64,000 nucleotides of DNA from Bacillus sp. Bos-x628 (GCF_040500475.1 NZ_CP159358.1:620001-684000); one strand, 5' to 3'; numbered from the stretch's first letter, positions 22,062 to 33,473 are shown. Notes: generated by a model not told the origin, from the sequence alone. Numbers and translations are program-made.

Positions 22062-24497
22062 TTATGATTTGTCTTGATTGCTGACAGGAGAGATGAGGAC
22101 ATGCGTCACTTCTCCTTGCTCTTCCACATCTAAAACAAAGGAACCATTACTATAACGATCATTCGCTCTAAGACTGGAGATATCAAGTGGGATCGTTGCT
22201 CCCTTCTCCGTATCTATCTCAAGCGTTTCATGCACCTCGGCAGCAATCACAGCAACAATTCGGTGCGGGTTTTTCTTCAATTCTCTTAGCATGATAACAC
22301 CGCGTTTCGCTCTTGTTGTTTTATCAAATTCAGAGAGGTTCATTCGTTTCACGGCACCTCTTTGTGTGACGAGAACAAGAACATGGGTCTTCGGATCCAT
22401 TATTTGTCCAGAGACAACCTCATCCCCATCCTTCAAGTGAATCCCTTTGACACCAGCCGCTCTTGGACCAACAATGCTCACATCTTTTTCATCAAACCAT
22501 AGCCCATAACCATTTTTCGTTGCAATAAACAAATCTTGCTGTCCTGATGTGATGTGAACATCCACAAGCTCATCATCACCTTTTAAGTTTAATGCAACAA
22601 GGGGCTTAGAGTAACGTTGCGCTTTATATTGAAGCAACTCGGTTTTCTTGACCATACCACCTTTTGTAAAAAACACAAGATACGACGATTCATCAAATTC
22701 TCTAATTGGGATCGCTTTTTGAATCGATTCATCTCGATCAATTGAAATAATGTTCGTAATATGCTGCCCCATGTCTTTCCATCGTATATCTGGCAGTTGA
22801 TGAACCGGACAGTAAATGTAACTCCCCTTATTCGTAAACAAAAGAAGAACATCTGTCGTATTCATTTCAAACTGATGAATGAGACGGTCTGTATCTTTCA
22901 TGCCAAAGTCTTTACCGTTAGAAGCGGCATATGAACGCTGGCTTGTACGTTTGATATAACCATCCTTTGTTACGGTTACATACACATCTTCTGATGCAAC
23001 CATCACTTCAAGATTAATCTTAATCTCTTCAATTTTCTCCTCAATAACAGATCGTCTCACATCCGCATAATTTTTTTTGAGCTTTTTCAAGCTGGTCGTA
23101 ATGACCTTGAGTAGCTTTTTCTCATTGGCTAAAATCGCTTTAAGTTCTGCTATACGCACATCAAGCTCTCTTGCCTCTTCTCTTAATTGCGTAATATCTG
23201 TGTTCGTTAGACGATACAATTGGAGAGAAACAATTGCTTCTGATTGTGCTTCTGTAAAGTCGTATTTCTCCATCAAGTTATTTTTCGCATCACGTTTATC
23301 ATTAGACGAACGGATCGTTGCAATGACTTCATCTAAAATGGAGAGTGCCTTAATTAAACCGTCTACAATGTGATGACGTTCCTTCGCCTTTCGAAGCTCG
23401 TAAGCTGAGCGGTTTGTCACCACTTCTTTTTGGTGGGCAATATATGCATCAAGTATTGTTGTGAGCGTCATTAAGGTTGGTCTTCGATTATGTATCGCTA
23501 CCATATTAAAATTATATGGGATTTGCAAATCTGAATTTTTATATAAGAAATTTAAGACGCCGTTTGCATCTGCTTCTTTTTTCAGCTCTACAACAATTCG
23601 AAGTCCTGTACGATCTGTCTCATCTCGGACCTCTGAAATACCTTCTACTTTTCTTTCAATCCGAAACTCATCCATCTTTTTGACGAGGTTGGCTTTATTG
23701 ACTTCGTAAGGAATCTCTGTAATTACGATTTGCTGACGTCCGCCTCGAATGGTTTCAATCTCAGCTTTTCCGCGTATCATAATTTTTCCTTTACCCGTTT
23801 CATATGCCTTCTTAATGCCTTCAACACCTTGAATAATACCGCCTGTCGGGAAATCTGGCCCTTTAATGACCGTCATTAATTCTTCTACCGTACAATCTGG
23901 CTGTTCAATCCGTTTAATGACAGCGTCAATGACTTCACCGAGATGATGTGGAGGAATATCAGTGGCATAACCAGCTGAAATTCCTGTTGAGCCGTTCACC
24001 AAAAGGTTAGGAAACATCGCTGGTAATACAACTGGCTCTTTGCTAGTATCATCAAAGTTCGCAACAAATTCAACCGTTTCCTTGTCTAAGTCTTTGAGAA
24101 GCTCTGAAGCAATAGCTGAAAGTCGCGCTTCTGTATAACGCATAGCAGCAGGCGGATCTCCGTCAATACTTCCGTTGTTACCATGCATCTCAATCAGCAC
24201 ATTACGTACTTTCCATTCTTGGCTCATTCGCACCATGGCTTCATAAACAGACGAGTCACCATGCGGGTGATAGTTACCAATTACGTTACCGACTGTTTTC
24301 GCCGCTTTACGGAAGTTTTTATCTTGTGTATTCCCTTCCGCATACATCGCATATAAAATTCTTCGTTGTACGGGCTTTAGACCATCGCGCGCATCAGGAA
24401 GCGCACGGTCTTGAATAATATATTTACTATAGCGACCAAATCGGTCTCCAATTACTTCTTCTAACGGTAAATCGTGATAGCGTTCTTGTTGTGCCAT
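22062..24497 (-). CDS. parC: DNA topoisomerase IV subunit A
   Basis: An 811-residue type IIA topoisomerase breakage-reunion subunit that decatenates daughter chromosomes with ParE. The active-site Tyr lies in [11 protein letters not shown] near residue 120; the quinolone-resistance region [15 protein letters not shown] is upstream of it and carries the wild-type-like Ser. The C-terminal beta-pinwheel region follows from about residue 500. Length fits Bacillus GrlA/ParC. The ATG follows GAGGAGGT, overlapping the parE end. In B. subtilis it is likewise the last gene of parEC. Confidence 0.95.
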   Translation of the reverse strand: MAQQERYHDLPLEEVIGDRFGRYSKYIIQDRALPDARDGLKPVQRRILYAMYAEGNTQDKNFRKAAKTVGNVIGNYHPHGDSSVYEAMVRMSQEWKVRNVLIEMHGNNGSIDGDPPAAMRYTEARLSAIASELLKDLDKETVEFVANFDDTSKEPVVLPAMFPNLLVNGSTGISAGYATDIPPHHLGEVIDAVIKRIEQPDCTVEELMTVIKGPDFPTGGIIQGVEGIKKAYETGKGKIMIRGKAEIETIRGGRQQIVITEIPYEVNKANLVKKMDEFRIERKVEGISEVRDETDRTGLRIVVELKKEADANGVLNFLYKNSDLQIPYNFNMVAIHNRRPTLMTLTTILDAYIAHQKEVVTNRSAYELRKAKERHHIVDGLIKALSILDEVIATIRSSNDKRDAKNNLMEKYDFTEAQSEAIVSLQLYRLTNTDITQLREEARELDVRIAELKAILANEKKLLKVITTSLKKLKKNYADVRRSVIEEKIEEIKINLEVMVASEDVYVTVTKDGYIKRTSQRSYAASNGKDFGMKDTDRLIHQFEMNTTDVLLLFTNKGSYIYCPVHQLPDIRWKDMGQHITNIISIDRDESIQKAIPIREFDESSYLVFFTKGGMVKKTELLQYKAQRYSKPLVALNLKGDDELVDVHITSGQQDLFIATKNGYGLWFDEKDVSIVGPRAAGVKGIHLKDGDEVVSGQIMDPKTHVLVLVTQRGAVKRMNLSEFDKTTRAKRGVIMLRELKKNPHRIVAVIAAEVHETLEIDTEKGATIPLDISSLRANDRYSNGSFVLDVEEQGEVTHVLISPVSNQDKS

Positions 24498-24499
24498 AT

Positions 24500-26467
24500 T
24501 TATACCTCCTCAGCTAGCGACAAGTTTTCATTTTCAAGAATGTTGCTTTCCTCATCAAGTCCAAAGGCGACATTCTTTTCAATCCATTTTCGACGTGGCT
24601 CTACTTTATCACCCATAAGTGTTGTGACGCGGCGCTCTACTCGTGCAGCATCATCAATTTTCACTCTGACAAGTGTTCTGGATTCTGGATTCATTGTCGT
24701 TTCCCATAGCTGGTCGGCATTCATTTCACCTAATCCTTTATAACGCTGGATGGTGTAACCTTTTCCAACCTTCTTAAGCACGTCATCCATTTCTTCATCA
24801 GACCATGCATACTCAATGATTTCTTTTTTGCCTGTTCCTTTGCTGACTTTATATAATGGCGGAAGCGCAATAAATACTTTCCCATGCTCGATGAGCGGCT
24901 TCATATAACGATAAAAGAACGTTAATAGAAGTACTTGTATATGGGCTCCATCTGTATCAGCATCTGTCATGATGATAATTTTGTCATAATTAATGTCTTC
25001 TACATTAAAATCGACACCCACACCACCACCGATTGCATGGATAATTGTATTGATCTCTTCATTTTTAAATATGTCAGCAAGCTTGGCCTTTTCTGTATTA
25101 ATGACCTTCCCGCGCAGTGGCAGCACCGCTTGGAACTTCCGGTCACGCCCTTGCTTTGCTGATCCGCCTGCTGAGTCACCTTCTACTAAGTAAAGTTCAT
25201 TCCTTGCAGGGTTTCTGGATTGGGCAGGCGTCAATTTTCCGCTTAACGTGGCTTCGGACTTTTTTCGTTTCTTGCCGCTTCTCGCTTCTTCTCTTGCTTT
25301 TCGTGCAGCTTCTCTTGCCTGCTGCGCTTTCATGGCCTTTTTCACAAGAAGAGTCGCCGTTTCCCGGTTTTCTTCAAGGAAATAAGCAAGTTTTTCAGAA
25401 ATGACTGCATCAACCGCTGATCTGGCTTCACTTGTCCCAAGCTTTCCTTTTGTTTGTCCTTCAAATTGGAGCAGCTCTTCAGGAATTCTGACGGAAATAA
25501 TGGCAGACAGTCCTTCTCGAATATCAGTGCCTTCTAAATTCTTGTCTTTTTCTTTTAACAGGGCTACTTTGCGCGCATATTCATTAAAGGCTCTCGTCAT
25601 CGCTGTTTTTGCACCGGACTCGTGTGTACCACCGTCTTTTGTTCTGACGTTATTGACAAACGAGAGGATATTCTCTGAATATCCATCATTAAATTGAAAA
25701 GCAAAATCCACTTCGATGGACTGATGCTCTCCCTCAAAAGAGACCACTTCGCAAAGCACATCTTTTTCCTCATTTAAATAAGCAACGAATGCTTCAATTC
25801 CATTCTCATAATAAAAGGTTTCTTTTACATCATGTCTTTCATCTATAAGCTCAATTTTCAGCCCTTTAAGTAAAAAGGCTGATTCTCTCAAACGCTCAGA
25901 TAATGTATCGAAATTATATGTGGTCGAGCTAAAAACCGTCGGATCTGGCTTAAAGTGAATCAATGTACCAGTTTTTTTCGTCTTTCCGATTTTTTCAAGT
26001 GATGTAACAGGCTTTCCGCCGTTTTCAAAGCGCTGATGATAAATAAAGCCATCACGTTCAATCGTCACAGTGAGCCATTCTGATAGTGCGTTTACAACAG
26101 AAGCCCCCACACCGTGAAGTCCTCCACTTGTTTTATATCCGCCTTGACCAAATTTTCCACCTGCGTGCAGGACAGTTAAAATGATTTCAGGTGTTGGTTT
26201 TCCGAGCTTATGCATACCAGTTGGCATTCCTCGTCCTTTATCTTGAACTGATATGCTGTTATCTTTATGTATTTTGACAATGATATGATCTCCATAGCCA
26301 GCGAGCACTTCATCGACAGAGTTGTCTACAATCTCATAGACAAGGTGATGAAGACCGCGTGTATCCGTTGATCCAATATACATACCAGGACGTTTACGGA
26401 CAGCTTCAAGTCCTTCTAACACCTGAATAGAATCATCGTTATAATCTACTTGCTGTTTTTTAACCAA
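24500..26467 (-). CDS. parE: DNA topoisomerase IV subunit B
   Basis: A 655-residue ATPase subunit of topoisomerase IV. The GHKL ATP-binding motifs are [24 protein letters not shown] and [15 protein letters not shown]; the TOPRIM domain begins at [15 protein letters not shown] and has DADTDGAHI. The start is TTG at 26467 with AAGGGGATT upstream. It couples to parC with a two-base gap. Confidence 0.95.
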   Translation of the reverse strand: MVKKQQVDYNDDSIQVLEGLEAVRKRPGMYIGSTDTRGLHHLVYEIVDNSVDEVLAGYGDHIIVKIHKDNSISVQDKGRGMPTGMHKLGKPTPEIILTVLHAGGKFGQGGYKTSGGLHGVGASVVNALSEWLTVTIERDGFIYHQRFENGGKPVTSLEKIGKTKKTGTLIHFKPDPTVFSSTTYNFDTLSERLRESAFLLKGLKIELIDERHDVKETFYYENGIEAFVAYLNEEKDVLCEVVSFEGEHQSIEVDFAFQFNDGYSENILSFVNNVRTKDGGTHESGAKTAMTRAFNEYARKVALLKEKDKNLEGTDIREGLSAIISVRIPEELLQFEGQTKGKLGTSEARSAVDAVISEKLAYFLEENRETATLLVKKAMKAQQAREAARKAREEARSGKKRKKSEATLSGKLTPAQSRNPARNELYLVEGDSAGGSAKQGRDRKFQAVLPLRGKVINTEKAKLADIFKNEEINTIIHAIGGGVGVDFNVEDINYDKIIIMTDADTDGAHIQVLLLTFFYRYMKPLIEHGKVFIALPPLYKVSKGTGKKEIIEYAWSDEEMDDVLKKVGKGYTIQRYKGLGEMNADQLWETTMNPESRTLVRVKIDDAARVERRVTTLMGDKVEPRRKWIEKNVAFGLDEESNILENENLSLAEEV

Positions 26468-26844
26468 ATGCTTAATCCCCTTTCACTACCAAACATAACC
26501 GGCTAATCATCAAATGATTCTTTAGATTTTCATGATGATCATGCTGCTCATTACAGTTCATTTTAATAAGCTGCATCACCACCATGCGTGTGCTTCATCT
26601 CATACATGCTCTTCTGCATGAGGATGAATAATCCCTTTGTTCAGCAACCTGAACTAGATGTCCATTATAAACAAGACTGTTTCATAAGCCAAATACAATC
26701 AAATGATGTTTTTTATAAAAGAACAGATGTTCTAATGTTATTTGATCGCTCCTTTTCTCTATGTGCAAGATCAACGGTATGTCCCTGTCGCCTTATTTTA
26801 TCGCTTTCTTCAAGAATCGCAAATATATTTCTTATACAACAAAG
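26468..26844. promoter_or_regulatory. parE upstream region with a LexA-type box
   Basis: A 380-base gap holding no gene. At 26720-26733 AGAACAGATGTTCT is a perfect dyad with the GAAC-N4-GTTC core of the Bacillus LexA/DinR box. It lies about 250 bases before the parE start codon, so a long leader or a more distal promoter would be needed for control. No other structure is evident. Confidence 0.4.
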
Positions 26845-26874
26845 CAAAAATCCTTGAAAAACCAAGGATTTTTG
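26845..26874 (-). terminator. Terminator of yneT
   Basis: Perfect 12-base stem CAAAAATCCTTG / CAAGGATTTTTG directly after the yneT stop. Confidence 0.85.
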
Positions 26875-26879
26875 ACGAA

Positions 26880-27293
26880 TTAATGAGTTTTTGTCATTGC
26901 ATGTGCAACCTTGATGCATAAATCCATGATGGCAATCTTTCCATTTTCCTCAATCAGCCTTTTTGCTTCTTCGTGATATATTCCTTGCTGTGCCCAAAAA
27001 ACGGGTGCATCAATTTCAATAAATTCTTCTGCGACCTGTGGCAAATATTCTGAACGCCTAAAGACATTCACGATATCAACTGGCTCCTTTATTTCTTTTA
27101 ACGAGGCAACCGCTTTTACACCAAGTGCTTGATCAATCGTTGGATTGACCGGGATGATTTCATAACCAGCATCCTGCATTGCTTTTGAGACCATATAAGA
27201 AGTGCGGTGCGGCTGATCTGATAAACCGACAACAGCAATTCGTCTGCTGCTGTTTAAAATACGACCAATTTCATGTTTGTTAGGATAATTCAT
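26880..27293 (-). CDS. yneT: CoA-binding (Rossmann) protein, YneT family
   Basis: A 137-residue single-domain CoA-binding protein of the succinyl-CoA-synthetase-like Rossmann type (RRIAVVGLSDQPHRTSYMV, then IIPVNPTIDQALG and FWAQQGIYHEEA). Its cellular role is not established. Gene order between plsY and parE is as in B. subtilis. AAAGGGAGTG precedes the ATG. Confidence 0.85.
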   Translation of the reverse strand: MNYPNKHEIGRILNSSRRIAVVGLSDQPHRTSYMVSKAMQDAGYEIIPVNPTIDQALGVKAVASLKEIKEPVDIVNVFRRSEYLPQVAEEFIEIDAPVFWAQQGIYHEEAKRLIEENGKIAIMDLCIKVAHAMTKTH

Positions 27294-27448
27294 CCAGTCA
27301 CTCCCTTTCTTCTATTTTAGCGAATTTTCTTCTTAAAAACAAAGCTGAAATCATTGCCTTCTATCTTTTCAAAAAAAGATCCCCATGTTTTTCTTAAGAA
27401 CATGTTAAAATGTAAGACAAGAGGGAGAAATATAAAGGAGTAATGCAG

Positions 27449-28030
27449 ATGTTAATTGCTTTGATGTTTATTTTGGCTTATCTTCTCGGCAGTATTCCAT
27501 CAGGTCTCATTGTCGGGAAAGCTGCAAAGGGAATTGATATCCGAGAACATGGCAGCGGGAACTTAGGTGCAACGAATGCATTTCGTACACTTGGGGTGAA
27601 AGCAGGCTCTATCGTCATTACAGCCGATATTTTAAAGGGCACACTTGCTTCAGCATTACCGTTTTTCATGCATCTAGATATCCATCCCTTATTAGCAGGA
27701 GTGACTGCTGTCCTTGGTCACAGCTTTCCTATATTTGCAAAATTTAAAGGAGGAAAAGCAGTTGCTACGTCAGGCGGCGTGTTGCTATTTTATGCCCCAG
27801 TTCTATTTATTACGATGATCGCTGCTTTTTTCTTATTTTTATACATGACTAAATATGTATCGTTATCATCTATCCTGACTGGGATTTATACATTCATTTA
27901 CAGTATTTTCACTAAAGATCTGTTCTTAATTATTGTTGTTGCCGTTCTTGCTGGCTTTGTAATCTACAGACACATCGCCAACCTCAAGCGAATTATCAAT
28001 AAAACTGAACCGAAAATTAAATGGCTCTAA
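27449..28030 (+). CDS. plsY: Glycerol-3-phosphate acyltransferase (acyl-phosphate dependent)
   Basis: A 193-residue polytopic membrane enzyme that acylates glycerol-3-phosphate with acyl-phosphate, the first step of phospholipid synthesis. The three PlsY motifs are visible: [23 protein letters not shown] and [19 protein letters not shown] use the ATG at 27449 (AAAGGAG 8 bases upstream); the ATG at 27443 is too close. It is transcribed divergently from yneT, as in B. subtilis (yneS). Confidence 0.93.
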   Translation: MLIALMFILAYLLGSIPSGLIVGKAAKGIDIREHGSGNLGATNAFRTLGVKAGSIVITADILKGTLASALPFFMHLDIHPLLAGVTAVLGHSFPIFAKFKGGKAVATSGGVLLFYAPVLFITMIAAFFLFLYMTKYVSLSSILTGIYTFIYSIFTKDLFLIIVVAVLAGFVIYRHIANLKRIINKTEPKIKWL

Positions 28031-28139
28031 GCCGTTTGAATGGCATGAATACGTGGTACAACTACAGGAAAAGGAAAAGCTGTTTTTTTGCATCCTGCAT
28101 TTTTGGAAAACAGCATCACTTCAAAAAGGGGCGATCACA

Positions 28140-28427
28140 TTGAAATTAACGATGAAAGATGATGCACTGAGATGGTACAAAGACGAGCTAAATTTAGAAA
28201 AAGGTGATCATGTTCGCTTTTTTGTGAGATATGGCGGTTGCAGTAATGTACAAAAAGGCTTTTCTCTTGGCGTTTCAAAAGATGAACCTCAAAATGCCGG
28301 CGCAGTTTTTGAAATAGAAGGCATCACCTTCTTTATTGAGGAAAGTGATATTTGGTATTTTGACAACCATGATCTGCATATTGATTACAACGATTCAGTA
28401 AAAGAACCAGAGTTTCATTATGAATAA
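28140..28427 (+). CDS. yneR: HesB/IscA-like protein YneR
   Basis: A 95-residue protein of the HesB-like YneR family (MKLTMKDDALRWYKDELN, FVRYGGCSN, FDNHDLHIDYND). Unlike A-type iron-sulfur carriers it has just the one visible cysteine, in GGCSN, so a cluster-carrier role is doubtful. The start is TTG at 28140 behind AAAAAGGGGCG. B. subtilis YneR has the same length and position. Confidence 0.85.
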   Translation: MKLTMKDDALRWYKDELNLEKGDHVRFFVRYGGCSNVQKGFSLGVSKDEPQNAGAVFEIEGITFFIEESDIWYFDNHDLHIDYNDSVKEPEFHYE

Positions 28428-28462
28428 CAAAAGATACCTCATCCCTCGGGTATCTTTTTTGT
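28428..28462. terminator. Shared terminator of yneR and yneQ
   Basis: AAAAGATACC / GGGTATCTTTT stem between two converging genes, T-rich on the plus strand and A-rich before it, so usable in both directions. Confidence 0.8.
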
Positions 28463-28463
28463 T

Positions 28464-28775
28464 TTATACGTCTATATGCAGTCCATACGCCTGAATGTGT
28501 CCTAAGGAACGCTCTTTTTTCAGTATTCTTATTTGAACATCTCCAATAAGATCAAAGTGAGGGAAGCCATCTCGGACATGAATCCATTCTTTTTTTAATC
28601 CATGCCTTTCTCCCCACTCAATTAATTGCTTCATATCCTGACAGGCCGCCTTTGTCACAGTATTAGCATTTGGAAAACGGTCATCTAGCCAATAATGCGT
28701 AAGAAAGGCAATTTCACCCCTTTGAACAGCCGATTTCCATGCGTTCAAGTCTTTTCGTTTTATACCAAATGCCAT
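28464..28775 (-). CDS. yneQ: Conserved hypothetical protein YneQ
   Basis: A 103-residue soluble protein recognised by its place between yneP and yneR and by its N-terminal MAFGIKRKDLNAWK. It has no motif that allows a function to be stated. It starts three bases after the yneP stop, so both are probably co-translated. Confidence 0.75.
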   Translation of the reverse strand: MAFGIKRKDLNAWKSAVQRGEIAFLTHYWLDDRFPNANTVTKAACQDMKQLIEWGERHGLKKEWIHVRDGFPHFDLIGDVQIRILKKERSLGHIQAYGLHIDV

Positions 28776-28778
28776 GAA

Positions 28779-29201
28779 TTAAGCCTGCTTCTTCGACTGT
28801 TCGTATACTTTATGCCATGCCGGAAATGCTTTTCTGAATTGAATGGGTCTAAAAGTTTCTTTATCAACACAAATATGGGAGGTTGTACCTGTGATGGCCG
28901 TTTGTCCATCAGGTTTTTGAATTTCATAGCCATACACGATTTTCACGCCATTGTACTCTTCAATCCACGTATTTACTGTAGCTGTTTCACCATAGAGCAA
29001 TGGTTTTTTATATTGAACCTGAAGATCTATCACAGGTGCAAGCACACCATCTGCCTCCAGTTGTGCATAAGAAAATCCAAGTTCTTTAATCAACGCTGTT
29101 CTGCCGACTTCCATCCAGACTAAGTAATTAGCATGATAGACGATACCCATTTGATCTGTTTCTGCGTACCGGACTTCTATTTCTTTTTTAGATACATACA
29201 C
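28779..29201 (-). CDS. yneP: Acyl-CoA thioesterase, 4HBT hot-dog family
   Basis: A 140-residue hot-dog thioesterase. The 4-hydroxybenzoyl-CoA-thioesterase/YbgC pattern VRYAETDQMGIVYHANYLVWMEVGR holds the catalytic Asp (in ETDQMG) and the conserved His-Ala-Asn. It hydrolyses acyl-CoA of unknown chain. The start appears to be GTG after AGGAGAGCG. Operon with yneQ. Confidence 0.85.
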   Translation of the reverse strand: MYVSKKEIEVRYAETDQMGIVYHANYLVWMEVGRTALIKELGFSYAQLEADGVLAPVIDLQVQYKKPLLYGETATVNTWIEEYNGVKIVYGYEIQKPDGQTAITGTTSHICVDKETFRPIQFRKAFPAWHKVYEQSKKQA

Positions 29202-29283
29202 GTTTTCATCGCTCTCCTATCGAAACGTAAGTTCTCTGCCATTTTACCACACTCCAAAAGATTCTTCTAAAAAGAGGCAATAA

Positions 29284-29309
29284 AATAAACCAGGAATCCC
29301 TGGTTTATT
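29284..29309 (-). terminator. Terminator overlapping the tlp stop codon
   Basis: AATAAACCAGG / CCTGGTTTATT, an 11-base perfect stem. The tlp stop codon (29305-29307) lies inside one arm. Confidence 0.7.
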
Positions 29310-29547
29310 CAGTAAATCCATTTTTCCTTGCCGCCTCTTCTTCCTTTATCTCATTACGCATTGCTTCAATACTTGCTTGGCGGTTTTCATTTTTTTGCTT
29401 AATTATCTTTTGGTCTTCTTCTGTTGAAAAAGCCATAGCTGCTTCAGATTCATCAATATTTTTGAGGCTGTTCTCGATTATATCTTGCAGCTTCTCAACA
29501 TTGTCAGAGCGGTCATCTGGATGAGATTTATATGATGTATCACTCAT
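29305..29547 (-). CDS. tlp: Small acid-soluble spore protein Tlp (thioredoxin-like)
   Basis: An 80-residue, highly charged, helical protein typical of Tlp (SYKSHPDDRSDNVEKLQDIIENSLKNI). In B. subtilis it is a forespore-specific minor SASP transcribed with sspN. AGGAGG precedes the ATG. It follows sspN by 14 bases, as in B. subtilis. Confidence 0.92.
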   Translation of the reverse strand: MSDTSYKSHPDDRSDNVEKLQDIIENSLKNIDESEAAMAFSTEEDQKIIKQKNENRQASIEAMRNEIKEEEAARKNGFTE

Positions 29548-29561
29548 TTCTATTCCTCCTG

Positions 29562-29705
29562 TTATTCCCCTTTTGTTTGTATCACATCAGGCTGTTCATT
29601 CGATTTATTATGCATCTTTTTGCCTTTATTGCGCTTATACGCCACTGGTTTTGTCCCTAAATGGTCCGGTGTAAATTGTGCCTGTTTATCATGCTCTCTA
29701 CCCAT
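29562..29705 (-). CDS. sspN: Small acid-soluble spore protein N
   Basis: A 47-residue minor spore core protein, starting MGREHDKQAQFTPDHLGTKP and ending QPDVIQTKGE; B. subtilis SspN has the same HLGTKPVKYK and EIIQTKGE landmarks. GAGGAGGGGTGAAAG lies ahead of the ATG. It forms the sspN-tlp forespore operon. Confidence 0.9.
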   Translation of the reverse strand: MGREHDKQAQFTPDHLGTKPVAYKRNKGKKMHNKSNEQPDVIQTKGE

Positions 29706-29755
29706 CTTTCACCCCTCCTCTATTTTAGGATGAACGAAATGAGGCAAATCAACAC

Positions 29756-29881
29756 TTATTTCTGTCTAAAACGTTCTTCCAACTTTTCTTCAAGCTGGTT
29801 TAAAAATTCCTTATTGCTTAGTAATTCTTTTTTATTTTCAAGCACTAGCTCTTCAAATGTACGTCTCTTTCTTCTTTTCAT
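29756..29881 (-). CDS. Fur-regulated basic protein B family (FbpB/FbpA-like)
   Basis: A 41-residue very basic peptide, MKRRKRRTFEELVLENKKEL then a charged helix, matching the Fur-regulated basic protein family of Bacillus, which act as RNA chaperone-like partners of the iron-sparing small RNA FsrA. The ATG at 29881 has GGAGGTGAGC upstream; a longer frame to 29953 overlaps yneN. I see no clear Fur box nearby, and citB, an FsrA/iron-related target, is two genes away. Confidence 0.65.
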   Translation of the reverse strand: MKRRKRRTFEELVLENKKELLSNKEFLNQLEEKLEERFRQK

Positions 29882-29949
29882 ACCGCTCACCTCCATTGTT
29901 TTAATTACATTTTTGCCAAAAATTTTAGAAAATAAGCAACAGAGCTGAG

Positions 29950-30456
29950 TCATGACAGACCCAGCTCTGCTTTTATTTCTTTTTTTGACAGCATTTGATG
30001 CTTCACAGACATGATACGTCCTTTTTCATCTAATATGTATGTTGTTGGATACGATAGCACCTGATACCTCGCTTGAATGCCTTTTTGGTCCAATAAAACA
30101 GGAAAGCTCAGTTTTAATTCATCTCTGAATGCTGCGACATGTTCCACACTCTTTTCAGTCGTGGTCAAATTCACCGCTAGTACTTCGACTTGATCATTCT
30201 CACTTCTGATCGCATCTAGATCTGGCATTTCCGTTCTGCATGGTTTACACCATGTGGCCCAAAAATTGATGAGCACCTTTTTCCCGCGATAATCAGACAA
30301 CGATACTGTTTTACCATCAAGTGTTTCTAATTCAAAATCAGGGGCTTGGTCCCCTTTTTCCAGACCAATTGCTGGCTCTTTCTCTCCAAATAAATTCCAC
30401 GCAAGTAAACCAATCAACACAAGTAAAACAGCGCTTGCCATCACTTTTTTCCACAT
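29950..30456 (-). CDS. yneN: Membrane-anchored thioredoxin-like protein, TlpA/ResA family
   Basis: A 168-residue thiol-disulfide oxidoreductase: an N-terminal signal-anchor (residues 4-22), then a thioredoxin fold facing outward with the redox motif WCKPC (Cys70, Cys73) inside NFWATWCKPCRTEMPDL, and a cis-Pro in SYPTTYI. It probably reduces cysteines of an exported partner; B. subtilis YneN in the same location has no firmly assigned substrate. GGAGGATC precedes the ATG. Confidence 0.88.
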   Translation of the reverse strand: MWKKVMASAVLLVLIGLLAWNLFGEKEPAIGLEKGDQAPDFELETLDGKTVSLSDYRGKKVLINFWATWCKPCRTEMPDLDAIRSENDQVEVLAVNLTTTEKSVEHVAAFRDELKLSFPVLLDQKGIQARYQVLSYPTTYILDEKGRIMSVKHQMLSKKEIKAELGLS

Positions 30457-30478
30457 GATTGATCCTCCACTATTTTAA

Positions 30479-30516
30479 AAAAGAAGAGAAAGCTTTCGAG
30501 TGCCTTCTCTTCTTTC
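30479..30516 (-). terminator. Terminator of the aconitase gene
   Basis: On the minus strand AAGAAGAGAA and its near complement frame a 15-base loop, followed by CTTTTTTAAAA. Confidence 0.8.
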
Positions 30517-30519
30517 GTT

Positions 30520-33252
30520 TCATGATTTGTTTGCCAATTTTTCGCGCAGTACCATTTGAAGGATACCACCATGGCGATAGTAGTCGATTTCTACTTCACT
30601 GTCAAAGCGTACTATGACTTCAAAAGTTTTTACATTGCCATCTGCATCAATTGCTCTCACAGTGACCAAATCACGCGGACGAACTGTTTCGTCCACATCT
30701 ACTTCAAATGTTTCCGTTCCTGTTAGTCCGTAAGTGTCTGCACTTTCCCCATCTTTAAACTGTAAAGGAAGTACACCCATGAACACAAGGTTACTTCTAT
30801 GAATACGTTCAAAGCTTTCAGCAAGAACAAATTTAATACCGAGAAGTTTTGTTCCTTTTGCAGCCCAGTCACGTGAAGAACCCATTCCATAATCTTTACC
30901 TGCTAGGATCGCTAGACCCGTTCCATCTTCTTTATAACGCATGCATGCATCATAGATTGATGTCACTTCACCAGTTGGCCAATAAGTTGTATATCCGCCC
31001 TCAGTTCCTGGTGCAATTTGGTTCTTGATACGGATGTTTGCAAATGTACCTCTCATCATGACATGATGGTTGCCACGGCGAGATCCGTATGAGTTAAAGT
31101 CTCTAGGCGAAACGCCTCTTTCTTGCAAGTATTTCCCTGCAGGTGTATCCTTACCAATTGCTCCAGCAGGAGAAATATGGTCAGTTGTCACAGAATCGCC
31201 GAACTTAGCAACGACGCGCAAGCCTTTTAGCGGTTCAACTTTACCAGGCTCAACGGATAGGTTTTCAAAGAATGGCGGATTCGCAATATATGTTGAGTCT
31301 TCATCCCATTTATAGAGAGCGTCATCTGTTGTTTTAATTTCATTCCAACGCTCATTGCTGTCAAAAACAGTTTCATATTCTGAACGGAAAAGTTCAGGTG
31401 TGACTGTGCTCTTCACCACACTGTTGATTTCATCCATTGTCGGCCAAATGTCATTGAAATACACATTTTCACCGTTTTTATCAACACCGATAGGGTCTTT
31501 CGTTAAATCAATATCAACTGTACCAGCAAGTGCATAAGCCACAACTAATGGTGGAGATGCTAGGTAGTTACCTTTGACAAGCGGATGAATACGACCTTCA
31601 AAGTTACGGTTTCCTGATAAAACAGACGTGATGAGCAGATCATTTTCTGCCACAGCCTCTTCGATTTCTTTTTCAAGTGGACCAGAGTTCCCAATACATG
31701 TCGTACAGCCATAACCTACAATATTAAAACCGAGATTTTTCAGATATGGAAGAAGGCCTGAATTCTTAAGATATCCTGTGACGACCTTAGAACCTGGCGC
31801 AAGTGATGTTTTCACGTAATTTGGCACTTTCATGCCAAGTTCACTTGCTTTTTTCGCAACAAGACCTGCACCGACTAGCACGTATGGGTTAGACGTATTT
31901 GTACAGCTAGTGATTGCTGCAATCGCAATTGCTCCCGTCTTCATGACAGCTTTTTCACCGTTTTGAAGATTGAACTCGATTTGTTTATCTAACTCTGATT
32001 TGTCTAAACCAAACCCTTGGTTACCTGCTGGACTGACAAGTTGTTTATGGAATGTATCTTTCATTTTAGAAAGTGGAATCAAATCCTGTGGACGTTTTGG
32101 TCCAGACAAGTTTGACTCAATTTTAGAAAGGTCAATTTCCACGATGTCAGTAAAAATTGGTTCTTCAGCATCTGGTGTATAGAATAGTCCGTTTGCGCGC
32201 GAATATTCTTCAACGATATTAATTTGCTCTTCATCACGACCAGTTAGACGCAGGTATGCAAGTGCTTCAGCATCTACCGGGAAGAAACCGCAAGTAGCAC
32301 CATATTCAGGAGCCATGTTTGCAATTGTTGCACGATCAGCTAATGGCAACTGTGCTACACCTGGTCCAAAGAATTCAACAAACTTGTTTACTACACCTTT
32401 TTCACGCAATACTTGTGTTACTTTTAGTGCTAAGTCAGTTGCTGTTGTTCCGTTTGGAAGCTCGCCGACTAGTTTTGCACCAATTACTTCTGGCACTGGG
32501 AAATAAGAAGGCTGACCGAGCATACCCGCTTCAGCTTCGATACCGCCAACGCCCCAGCCAAGAACGCCAATGCCGTTGATCATTGTTGTATGAGAGTCAG
32601 TCCCAACCAGTGTGTCTGGGTATGTGATGATCTCACCATCTTCTTCAACCGCATGAACAACACTTGCAAGATACTCTAAGTTAACTTGGTGAACAATACC
32701 TGTTGCAGGCGGAACAGCTTGATAGTTATTAAACGCTTTCTTTGCCCAGCTAAGGAAGTTATAACGCTCTGCATTACGTTCAAATTCCAAATCCATGTTA
32801 AAGTTTAATGCGTCTTCAGTTCCAGCTTTATCGACTTGTACAGAGTGGTCAATGACAAGGTCAACTGGAATTTCAGGGTTAATTTTATCTGGGTCTCCAC
32901 CGACATCAGCCATTGCTTTTCTTAAAGAAGCAAGGTCAACGACGGCTGGTACACCCGTGAAATCTTGTAAAATAACACGTGATGGTTTAAATGGAACATC
33001 AATATCTTTTACCTCGGCAGTTCCCCATTTTGCCAAGTTTTCAACGTGCTCCTTTTTGATCACTTTACCGTCTACTTGGCGAAGCACTGATTCTAACAGC
33101 ACCTTAATGGAATAAGGCAATTTAGAAACATTTCCGATTCCTTGTTTTTCAAGTGCTTCTAACGAATAATAGTGATAAGTCTTCCCATTTGCCGAAAACG
33201 TTTTTCTAGATTGAAAAGCGTCTTGTTTAGCGACTTGCTGCTGTTTCGACAT
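30520..33252 (-). CDS. citB: Aconitate hydratase (aconitase A)
   Basis: A 910-residue aconitase of the AcnA/IRP type, which isomerises citrate to isocitrate in the TCA cycle. The three cluster cysteines are in SCTNTSNP and [25 protein letters not shown] and [11 protein letters not shown] mark the C-terminal substrate-binding domain. In B. subtilis the cluster-free form binds RNA. I start at ATG 33252 (AGGGGGAT upstream, product [19 protein letters not shown]), which equals the B. subtilis length; an ATG at 33285 would add 11 residues. Confidence 0.95.
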   Translation of the reverse strand: MSKQQQVAKQDAFQSRKTFSANGKTYHYYSLEALEKQGIGNVSKLPYSIKVLLESVLRQVDGKVIKKEHVENLAKWGTAEVKDIDVPFKPSRVILQDFTGVPAVVDLASLRKAMADVGGDPDKINPEIPVDLVIDHSVQVDKAGTEDALNFNMDLEFERNAERYNFLSWAKKAFNNYQAVPPATGIVHQVNLEYLASVVHAVEEDGEIITYPDTLVGTDSHTTMINGIGVLGWGVGGIEAEAGMLGQPSYFPVPEVIGAKLVGELPNGTTATDLALKVTQVLREKGVVNKFVEFFGPGVAQLPLADRATIANMAPEYGATCGFFPVDAEALAYLRLTGRDEEQINIVEEYSRANGLFYTPDAEEPIFTDIVEIDLSKIESNLSGPKRPQDLIPLSKMKDTFHKQLVSPAGNQGFGLDKSELDKQIEFNLQNGEKAVMKTGAIAIAAITSCTNTSNPYVLVGAGLVAKKASELGMKVPNYVKTSLAPGSKVVTGYLKNSGLLPYLKNLGFNIVGYGCTTCIGNSGPLEKEIEEAVAENDLLITSVLSGNRNFEGRIHPLVKGNYLASPPLVVAYALAGTVDIDLTKDPIGVDKNGENVYFNDIWPTMDEINSVVKSTVTPELFRSEYETVFDSNERWNEIKTTDDALYKWDEDSTYIANPPFFENLSVEPGKVEPLKGLRVVAKFGDSVTTDHISPAGAIGKDTPAGKYLQERGVSPRDFNSYGSRRGNHHVMMRGTFANIRIKNQIAPGTEGGYTTYWPTGEVTSIYDACMRYKEDGTGLAILAGKDYGMGSSRDWAAKGTKLLGIKFVLAESFERIHRSNLVFMGVLPLQFKDGESADTYGLTGTETFEVDVDETVRPRDLVTVRAIDADGNVKTFEVIVRFDSEVEIDYYRHGGILQMVLREKLANKS

Positions 33253-33388
33253 GTCCAAAATCCCCCTTTTGATGATCAAGATCAATTCAATTCTCAGAAA
33301 AATCGTCGTATTTCACCACAATTTTCTCACAATTTCATCTTAAAACAAATTCATACATAAGTAAATAACAATGCTTTTATTAAATTCA

Positions 33389-33403
33389 ATAAGTTTATCT
33401 TAT
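33389..33403. promoter_or_regulatory. CcpC-type dyad upstream of citB
   Basis: ATAAGTTTATCTTAT is an exact match to the ATAA-N7-TTAT dyad recognised by the citrate-responsive LysR regulator CcpC at the B. subtilis citB promoter. It lies 137 bases ahead of the citB start codon, on the divergent region shared with sspO. Confidence 0.65.
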
Positions 33404-33473
33404 CACAAGGAATATGAATGCTCTCTTCATAAACCAAAGTGATCAGGATCATACTACAAGTGAGGTGATAATA

